Origin: JBFGCT01 sp041581055
Lineage (GTDB): Bacteria; Actinomycetota; Acidimicrobiia; Acidimicrobiales; Ilumatobacteraceae
Length of the DNA stretch: 6,218 nucleotides
Direction of reading: 5' to 3'
Assembly (NCBI GenBank): GCA_041581055.1
Contig: JBFGCT010000207.1
Location: 1-6,218 of the forward strand
Shown here: positions 1-4,341 of the stretch, piece after piece
Numbering within the stretch: position 1 is the first letter of the stretch
Layout: each line of letters begins with the position of its first letter
Notes under the pieces: generated by a model
The model's input: only the letters and a program-made list of their open reading frames with translations
Told to the model about the DNA's origin: nothing
Database searches by the model: none
Made by a program: the position numbers and the translations under genes

Positions 1-1
1 G

Positions 2-109
2 AAGCCGGCGGCGAAGAAGGCCGCGTCCAAGGCTCCCGCCAGGAAGCCGGCGGCGAAGAAGGCCGCGTCCAAGAAGCCGGCGGCGAAGAAGCCGGCGGCG
101 AAGAAGCCG
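2..109 (+). repeat. In-frame Lys/Ala/Pro-coding repeat tract
   Basis: An identical 30-base block occurs at 2-31 and 44-73 (period 42 bp) and encodes KPAAKKAASK twice. It is followed by 15-base units AAGCCGGCGGCGAAG at 74-88 and 89-103 and a partial copy from 104. All periods are multiples of three, so unit gain or loss keeps the frame. The tract encodes the basic tail of the DksA-like protein and continues beyond the left edge. Confidence 0.9.
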
Positions 110-607
110 CGGTCCGGCTCGCCCGCGGCACGGACGACGTCGCCGACCCCGTCGATGCTGACCAACGACGTTCCCGACCGTGTCGAGATCCCGGCGCCGC
201 GCGGCGTCAGCAAGGACGGCGTGGCGTACACCAAGGACTTCGACGTGAACTTCCTGCGGGCCCAACGCGAGGAGCTCGAGCGACGGCGGGCCGGTGAGCT
301 GGCCCGCGCCACCCGGCTCGAGGACGAGGCGACGAGCCTGATCGAGAACGGCGAGATGGGCGACGTGCAGTTCGACGACGAGGGCGGCGAGGGCGACACA
401 ATGGTCGTCCAGCGCGACCTCGACCGCGTGTTGTCCAGCCAGGCCCGCCAGACGATCATGGAGATCGACGCCGCGCTCGCCCGGATCGCCGCGGGATCCT
501 ACGGCTACAGCGAGCTGTCCGGTCAGCCGATCCCGCGCGAACGGCTCGAGGCGATACCGGAGACCACGGTGCTGGCCGCGGAGAAGGTCAGCGGCATCGG
601 CCGTTGA
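2..607 (+). CDS. DksA/TraR-like protein with Lys/Ala-rich histone-like tail (5'-partial)
   Basis: The frame is open from the left edge, so the true start is upstream; 201 residues are visible. The first ~35 are a basic K/A/P repeat (KPAAKKAASK-type) like the tails of histone H1-like and mycobacterial HupB proteins. A charged helical segment follows (about residues 83-160), then a DksA/TraR-type C-terminus (about 155-195) reading ALARIAAGSYGY...GQPIPRERLEAIP. The four zinc-binding Cys positions of the family are not Cys here: the first pair is Ser (S170, S173), the second pair Leu/Glu. Family knowledge: DksA proteins bind the RNA polymerase secondary channel, and Streptomyces has a fused H1-like/DksA-like protein (DdbA) encoded next to lspA. 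By analogy this is probably a DNA-binding nucleoid protein that may also modulate transcription; that role is inferred. A stretch beginning at M52 (base 155) could serve as an internal start but would discard the tail. The stop lies 19 bp before the lspA ATG, suggesting one operon, probably with ileS upstream outside the window. Confidence 0.85.
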   Translation, partial: KPAAKKAASKAPARKPAAKKAASKKPAAKKPAAKKPRSGSPAARTTSPTPSMLTNDVPDRVEIPAPRGVSKDGVAYTKDFDVNFLRAQREELERRRAGELARATRLEDEATSLIENGEMGDVQFDDEGGEGDTMVVQRDLDRVLSSQARQTIMEIDAALARIAAGSYGYSELSGQPIPRERLEAIPETTVLAAEKVSGIGR

Positions 608-613
608 CCGGCC

Positions 614-618
614 GGGAG
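614..618 (+). promoter_or_regulatory. Ribosome binding site deciding the lspA start
   Basis: GGGAG sits 8 bases before the ATG at 627, an ideal spacing. The alternative in-frame GTG at 618 overlaps this motif and has no good Shine-Dalgarno of its own, so the ATG is preferred. Confidence 0.6.
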
Positions 619-626
619 TGGCCGTC

Positions 627-1142
627 ATGTCCCCGGCACGCGCCTGGCGGGCGCCGCTGCTGATCGCCGCCGGCGTGGTCGGCCTCGATCAGCTGACCAA
701 GCACTGGGCGGTGAACGCGCTCGCCGACGACGACACGATCCACGTGATCTGGACGTTGCAGCTGAATCTGGCCTTCAACAGCGGGATGGCGTTCAGCCGC
801 GCCTCGGGCTTCGGGCCGGTGATCGCGGTCGTGGCGACCGTCGTGATCGTCTGGCTGCTGGCGTCGCTGCGCACCGAGGCCAGCCGGTTGAGCACCGTCG
901 GGATCGGCCTCGTGATCGGCGGCGCGGCGGGCAATCTGATCGATCGGTTCGCCCGAGGACAGGCCTGGCTGCGGGGGTCGGTCGTCGATTTCATCGACTT
1001 CCAATGGTTCCCGATCTTCAATGTGGCCGACATCGCGATCAACGTGGGGGCCGCGCTGCTGATCCTCAACAGCATCGTGGCGGCCCGCGTCCAGGCGGGG
1101 GAGCGGGCGTCGCCGGTCGAGCCGGCGGTCGGCGGCGAGTGA
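627..1142 (+). CDS. lspA: Lipoprotein signal peptidase (signal peptidase II)
   Basis: This is the membrane aspartyl protease that cleaves the signal peptide from diacylglyceryl-modified prolipoproteins at the conserved lipobox Cys; it is the globomycin target. The 171-residue length is normal. Family motifs appear in order: DQLTKHW near residue 21; NLAFNSGMAFS at 47-57; GGAAGNLIDR at 98-107, holding the first catalytic Asp (D106); VVDFIDF; and FNVADIAIN, holding the second catalytic Asp (D135). Four hydrophobic segments (about 5-20, 63-81, 91-104, 133-152) match the four-helix topology. The C-terminal ~20 residues are a charged tail. The ATG at 627 is chosen over GTG 618 because of the well-spaced GGGAG. 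It follows the DksA-like gene closely, and its TGA overlaps the ATG of the next gene, so the two are probably translationally coupled. Confidence 0.96.
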   Translation: MSPARAWRAPLLIAAGVVGLDQLTKHWAVNALADDDTIHVIWTLQLNLAFNSGMAFSRASGFGPVIAVVATVVIVWLLASLRTEASRLSTVGIGLVIGGAAGNLIDRFARGQAWLRGSVVDFIDFQWFPIFNVADIAINVGAALLILNSIVAARVQAGERASPVEPAVGGE

Positions 1143-2059
1143 TGATCGTCGAGGTCGTGCCCCCGGCCCTCGACGCCGAGCGTCTCGACCGGATCGTGGC
1201 GCTGATCAGCGACCTCAGCCGGGCCGACGCGGCGGCGGTGATACGGCGCGGCGGGGTCCGGGTGGATGGTGTCGAGGCGGCCGCCGGCAAGGTGCGGCTC
1301 GCCGCCGGGCAGACCGTCGAGATCGACCCCGCCACGTTCCCCCAGGTCGAGTTGCCGCAGGCCGACCCGGAGGTCGAGTTCACCATCGTCCACGAGGACG
1401 CGTCGGTGATCGTCGTCGACAAGCCGGCCGGGCTCGTCGTGCACCCCGGCGCGGGAAACCCGACGGGCACGCTGGTCAACGGGCTGCTGGCGCGGTATCC
1501 CGAGATCGCCGCCGTCGGCGACCCGACACGGCCGGGCATCGTCCACCGCCTCGACGCCGGCAGCTCCGGCCTGCTCGTGGTCGCCCGCACGCCGGCCGCC
1601 GCCGAGCGGTTGTCCAGCCAGTTCGCCGACCACACCGCGACGCGGCGGTACCGGGCGGTCGTCTGGGGCGTGCCGGAGGCGCCGCACGGCATCATCGACG
1701 CGCCGATCGGCCGCAGCCGGAGCGACCCGCTGCGGATGGCCGTCGTCGCCGACGGGCGCCCGGCGCGCACCGATTACCAGGTGCTCGGAAGCTATCGAAC
1801 GCCCGCCGAGGTCTCGCTGCTCGAGTGCCGGTTGGAGACCGGCCGGACGCATCAGATCCGCGTGCACCTGTCGTCGATCAACCATCCGCTCGTCGGCGAC
1901 CCGACCTACGGCCAGCGCCGGCCGACGCTCGGCGTGTCACGGCCCTTCCTGCACGCCGCCGAGCTGGCGTTCCTGCACCCCGACGGCGACCGCCGGGTCT
2001 CGTTCACCAGCCCACTGGCGGACGACCTCCAGGCGTGGCTCGACCGCGCCGGCGTCTGA
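1142..2059 (+). CDS. rluD: RluA-family 23S rRNA pseudouridine synthase (RluD-like)
   Basis: This enzyme isomerises uridine to pseudouridine in RNA, most likely in 23S rRNA helix 69 if it is a true RluD orthologue. The 305 residues show an N-terminal S4 RNA-binding domain (about 13-60, including ERLDRIVA and a later VRVDG turn) and an RluA catalytic domain. The domain includes VVDKPAGLVVHPG at 91-103, the catalytic motif GIVHRLDAGSSGLLVV at 132-147 with catalytic Asp D138, and LETGRTHQIRVHL at 231-243 followed by HPLVGDPTYG. Usual versions read HRLDxxTSG; here Thr is replaced by Ser, a conservative change. The ATG overlaps the lspA stop in a TGATG junction, and the S4 domain begins at the expected distance. 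An open frame reaching upstream to GTG 1004 lies within lspA and is not used. The exact target uridines cannot be read from sequence. Confidence 0.93.
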   Translation: MIVEVVPPALDAERLDRIVALISDLSRADAAAVIRRGGVRVDGVEAAAGKVRLAAGQTVEIDPATFPQVELPQADPEVEFTIVHEDASVIVVDKPAGLVVHPGAGNPTGTLVNGLLARYPEIAAVGDPTRPGIVHRLDAGSSGLLVVARTPAAAERLSSQFADHTATRRYRAVVWGVPEAPHGIIDAPIGRSRSDPLRMAVVADGRPARTDYQVLGSYRTPAEVSLLECRLETGRTHQIRVHLSSINHPLVGDPTYGQRRPTLGVSRPFLHAAELAFLHPDGDRRVSFTSPLADDLQAWLDRAGV

Positions 2060-2076
2060 CCGCGCCGCCCGGCGTC
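2042..2076. repeat. Imperfect tandem duplication at the convergent gene junction
   Basis: GACCGCGCCGGCGTC (2042-2056) recurs after one base as GACCGCGCC (2058-2066), then four extra bases (GCCC), then GGCGTC (2071-2076). The second copy begins inside the rluD stop codon (2057-2059) and ends inside the Rrf2 stop codon (complement of 2075-2077). It may have arisen by local slippage. No T-rich terminator tail accompanies it. Confidence 0.6.
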
Positions 2077-2509
2077 ACTCCCAGGGCGCGTCGCCGCGGG
2101 CCATGTCGGCGATGACCGCCAGGGTGAACCCGTCCAGATACGCCCGCATGTGCTGTCCGGCCCGATCCCAGATCGACAGCAGCACGCACTGCCCCTCGTG
2201 GTCGCACGCCCCGTCCTGATGCGGCTGCCCGAAATCGCCGAGCGTGATCGGTCCGTCGACGGCCGAGACGATGTCGGCGAGCTTGATGTCGGCCGGGGAG
2301 CGGGCGAGCACGTACCCGCCGCCGACGCCGCGCTTGGACTTGACGAGCCCGGCGCCCTTGAGCGCGAGGAGGATCTGTTCGAGGTACGGCTGGGGGAGTG
2401 CGGTGCGCTCGGCGATGTCCCGAACCGAGGTCGGCCCGGCCCCGTCGGCGTGCAAGGCGAGCGAGAGCAGGGCCCGGCTGGCGTAGTCGCCTCGCGTCGA
2501 GATGCGCAC
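2075..2509 (-). CDS. Rrf2-family transcriptional regulator
   Basis: This is a 144-residue winged-helix regulator of the Rrf2 family (IscR/NsrR/RsrR/CymR relatives), a group whose members often sense iron-sulfur status, nitric oxide or redox state through a cluster. Family signatures are MRISTRGDYASRALLSLA at the N-terminus, the recognition helix region (about 28-53) with LPQPYLEQIL, the wing GLVKSKRGVGGGYVLAR (55-71), and the dimerisation helix. Two cysteines, C102 and C108, form C-x5-C in the loop that holds cluster ligands in IscR and NsrR, but the third Cys expected six residues earlier is absent (P96 there). D8, the position used as the fourth ligand in Streptomyces NsrR, is present. The start is GTG at 2509 with no clear Shine-Dalgarno; a TAGTCT box 6 bases upstream suggests a leaderless mRNA. 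It diverges from the phosphodiesterase gene and converges on rluD. Its effector and target genes are unknown. Confidence 0.93.
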   Translation of the reverse strand: MRISTRGDYASRALLSLALHADGAGPTSVRDIAERTALPQPYLEQILLALKGAGLVKSKRGVGGGYVLARSPADIKLADIVSAVDGPITLGDFGQPHQDGACDHEGQCVLLSIWDRAGQHMRAYLDGFTLAVIADMARGDAPWE

Positions 2510-2515
2510 GAGGTC

Positions 2516-2521
2516 AGACTA
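2516..2521 (-). promoter_or_regulatory. Probable -10 element of the Rrf2 gene (leaderless)
   Basis: On the minus strand TAGTCT matches the actinobacterial TANNNT -10 pattern. Six bases separate it from the G of the GTG start at 2509, placing the expected transcription start on the start codon itself. No convincing -35 is visible. This agrees with the absence of a ribosome binding site. Confidence 0.45.
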
Positions 2522-2528
2522 TTGAGTC
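2517..2528. promoter_or_regulatory. Small inverted repeat, possible Rrf2 operator
   Basis: GACT-ATTG-AGTC has perfect 4-bp arms and overlaps both the Rrf2 -10 box and the candidate -35 of the divergent gene. Rrf2 regulators commonly autoregulate by binding dyads in their own promoters, so this is a candidate operator. The arms are short, so chance is not excluded. Confidence 0.3.
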
Positions 2529-2550
2529 GGCGGCGGCGGGCGCGCATCGT
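2522..2550 (+). promoter_or_regulatory. Weak candidate promoter for the phosphodiesterase gene
   Basis: TTGAGT (2522-2527) as a -35 and CATCGT (2545-2550) as a -10 are separated by 17 bases and would start transcription about 14 bases before GTG 2571. The -10 match is poor. It is listed because it is the best pair on this strand in the divergent gap. Confidence 0.22.
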
Positions 2551-2570
2551 CGGATCTCGCGGTTGGCCTT

Positions 2571-3731
2571 GTGGAAACCACCGTCGCCGTGCTGGACTCG
2601 CGGCGCGTGAACTCATCAGCAGGCGGGCAACCGATCATTCCCGACTACGCCGACGCCAACGTGCGCGGGCTCGTTCCGGCGTTGCTCGGACCCGCGCCGT
2701 GGAGCAGCGGCCTCCCGGCCTGGATGCCCGCGCCGGTCGCCGAGGCCGATCGGGCGGTGCTGCTCGTGCTCGACGGGCTCGGCTGGGACCAGCTTCAGGA
2801 GCGGCTCGCGTTGATGCCGAACCTGGCGTCGATGTCCGGGCGTTCGATCCACACCGTCGCTCCGACGACCACCGCGACCGCGCTGACGTCGATCACGACC
2901 GGTCTGACGCCCGGCGAGCACGGGTTGATCGGCTACCGGATGGTGCTCGGCGGCGACGTGGTCAACGTGCTCCGGTGGAGCGTCGGGACGCAAGCGGTCC
3001 GCCGGTCCCACCCGCCCGCCGACGTCCAGCCGGTCGCGCCGTTCCTCGGCGAGGCCGTGCCGGTGTGCAGTCCGGCCGAGCTGCAGAGCTCGGCGTTCAC
3101 CGAGGCCCACCTGCGGGGGAGCAAGCCGGTCGGCTGGCGGTCGCCGTCGTCGATCGCCGTCGAGGCGCGGGCCCAGCTCGACGCCGGTGCGCGATTCGTG
3201 TACTGCTACTACGGCGGGATCGACAAGATCGCCCACGAGCGAGGTTTCGGGGCCTACTACGACGCCGAGCTGCGTTACGCCGACACGCTCGTCGCCGACG
3301 TCCTGGCCGCCATCCCGTCCGGCACGGCGTTGATGGTGACCGCCGACCACGGCCAGGTCCACGTCGGCGACCGCATCATCCGCCCGTCCGCCGAGCTGCT
3401 CGCCGGCGTCACGATGCAAAGCGGCGAGGGCCGGTTCCGCTGGCTGCACACCCACCGCACGAACGTCGCCGCGTTGGCCGCGGCCGCCACCGAGGAACTG
3501 GGCGGGCTGGCGTGGATCGTGACGCGCGAGCAGATGCTCGACGATCACTGGTTCGGCCCCACGGTGGCCCCGCCGGTCCAGTCGCGGCTGGGCGATGTGG
3601 CGCTCGTCGCCCGCGAGCCCGTCAGCTTCTACGAGGCGTCCGACTCCGGCCCGTTCGACCTGGTCTGCCGCCACGGGTCGCTCACCTCGGCCGAGGTCAA
3701 CGTCCCGCTGCTCGCCGCGCTGGCTGAGTGA
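2571..3731 (+). CDS. Type I phosphodiesterase/nucleotide pyrophosphatase family protein
   Basis: This 386-residue member of the alkaline-phosphatase superfamily (type I phosphodiesterase/NPP branch) probably hydrolyses a phosphodiester or phosphomonoester with two metal ions. The metal-site residues are visible in order: D68 in LLVLDGLGWD; a Thr nucleophile in VAPTTTATALTS, most likely T101 by comparison with NPP enzymes; D218 and H222 in GGIDKIAHERG; D259 and H260 in VTADHGQV; and H368 in CRHGSL. The set looks complete, so the enzyme is probably active. No signal peptide or membrane segment is seen, so it appears cytoplasmic. The substrate cannot be deduced. GTG 2571 is the farthest plausible start; GTG 2589 or GTG 2607 are alternatives, and none has a strong ribosome binding site. 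The first conserved core begins near residue 60, so the start remains uncertain. It diverges from the Rrf2 gene, which might regulate it, and lies 30 bp upstream of bpa. Confidence 0.88.
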   Translation: METTVAVLDSRRVNSSAGGQPIIPDYADANVRGLVPALLGPAPWSSGLPAWMPAPVAEADRAVLLVLDGLGWDQLQERLALMPNLASMSGRSIHTVAPTTTATALTSITTGLTPGEHGLIGYRMVLGGDVVNVLRWSVGTQAVRRSHPPADVQPVAPFLGEAVPVCSPAELQSSAFTEAHLRGSKPVGWRSPSSIAVEARAQLDAGARFVYCYYGGIDKIAHERGFGAYYDAELRYADTLVADVLAAIPSGTALMVTADHGQVHVGDRIIRPSAELLAGVTMQSGEGRFRWLHTHRTNVAALAAAATEELGGLAWIVTREQMLDDHWFGPTVAPPVQSRLGDVALVAREPVSFYEASDSGPFDLVCRHGSLTSAEVNVPLLAALAE

Positions 3732-3750
3732 TGTCGGCGGGTTGGGAGTA

Positions 3751-3756
3751 GAAAGG
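3751..3756 (+). promoter_or_regulatory. Ribosome binding site of bpa
   Basis: GAAAGG lies 5 bases before the ATG at 3762 in the short gap after the phosphodiesterase stop. It supports the ATG and independent ribosome loading on a probably shared transcript. Confidence 0.6.
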
Positions 3757-3761
3757 CAGGC

Positions 3762-4265
3762 ATGTCCGACTCCACCGGCCCCTCCCACGCCGACGCGGTC
3801 GAGGTGATCGCCCCCCACGCCGAGCCGGAGACCGCTGCGGAATCGGGGAACGCCGTCACCGAACCGGCGAAGGTGATGCGCATCGGCTCGATGGTCAAGT
3901 TGCTGCTCGAGGAGGTGCGCAGCTCGAACCTCGACGAGTCGTCGCGGGAGCGGCTCGCCGAGGTGTACGAGCGGTCGATCGTCGAGCTGTCCGACGCGCT
4001 GTCGCCGGACCTCCAGGAGGAGTTGCGCTCGCTGTCGCTGCCGTTCGACCACGAGGAGGTCCCGAGCGAGGCCGAACTGCGCGTGGCCAAGGCGCAGCTG
4101 GTCGGCTGGTTGGAGGGTCTGTTCCACGGCATCCAGGCGAGCCTGATGGCCCAACAACTCGCCCGCCAGCAAGGCGGACCGCCACGCCAACTCCCCGGCG
4201 GCATCTCGCTCGACGACGACCAACCGGCGCGCCGCGAGGGCGACCGCCCGGGCACCTACCTCTGA
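3762..4265 (+). CDS. bpa: Bacterial proteasome activator Bpa/PafE
   Basis: Bpa (PafE) is an ATP-independent activator. In mycobacteria it forms a dodecameric ring that docks on the 20S proteasome and feeds it unfolded substrates without pupylation. The 167 residues match the family in length and layout: a variable acidic N-terminus (1-35), then EPAKVMRIGSMVKLLLEEVR (34-53), the helical core (about 58-95), the signature ELRVAKAQLVGWLEGLFHGI (105-124) with IQASLMAQQLA after it, a flexible Pro/Gly/Asp-rich linker (138-163), and a C-terminal GTYL (164-167). The mycobacterial protein ends GQYL, whose penultimate Tyr inserts between proteasome alpha subunits, so docking should be retained. ATG 3762 has a good GAAAGG site. 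The gene sits between the phosphodiesterase and dnaE. It predicts that prcA/prcB exist elsewhere in the genome. Confidence 0.95.
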   Translation: MSDSTGPSHADAVEVIAPHAEPETAAESGNAVTEPAKVMRIGSMVKLLLEEVRSSNLDESSRERLAEVYERSIVELSDALSPDLQEELRSLSLPFDHEEVPSEAELRVAKAQLVGWLEGLFHGIQASLMAQQLARQQGGPPRQLPGGISLDDDQPARREGDRPGTYL

Positions 4266-4341
4266 CCCGAGGCGAGCCGAGGGCCACCAGCCGCGCCTGA
4301 TATCGTCCGAATGACACTCGTGTAATCCGACCGAACGACCC
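4266..4341 (+). promoter_or_regulatory. bpa-dnaE intergenic region with candidate dnaE promoter
   Basis: TATCGT (4301-4306) fits the TANNNT -10 pattern and would start transcription near 4313, leaving a leader of about 30 bases; no good -35 is seen. Just after it lies a small dyad ACAC-TC-GTGT (4314-4323). No Shine-Dalgarno precedes the dnaE GTG at 4342. A weak stem (AGGCG 4270-4274 with CGCCT 4294-4298) has a 19-base loop and no T tract, so it is not called a terminator. Confidence 0.3.

Noticed and set aside
2..109. CRISPR-like direct repeats
   Set aside because: The repeats are abutting, in frame and code for a basic protein tail; there are no unique spacers.
1906..2616. A 236-codon minus-strand open frame overlapping the Rrf2 gene
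   Set aside because: Wrong frame relative to the clear Rrf2 protein; Ser/Arg/Pro-rich translation typical of a shadow.
2150..3727. A 525-codon plus-strand open frame crossing the Rrf2 gene and the phosphodiesterase
   Set aside because: It is Arg/Ala/Gly-rich with no family motifs and is incompatible with the conserved proteins in the other frames.
3731..3751. Six-codon ORF (MSAGWE) overlapping the phosphodiesterase stop in a TGATG junction, just before bpa
   Set aside because: Too short and without its own ribosome binding site or regulatory residue pattern; probably chance.
4270..4298. Possible terminator hairpin AGGCG/CGCCT between bpa and dnaE
   Set aside because: Only a 5-bp stem with a 19-base loop and no T tract.
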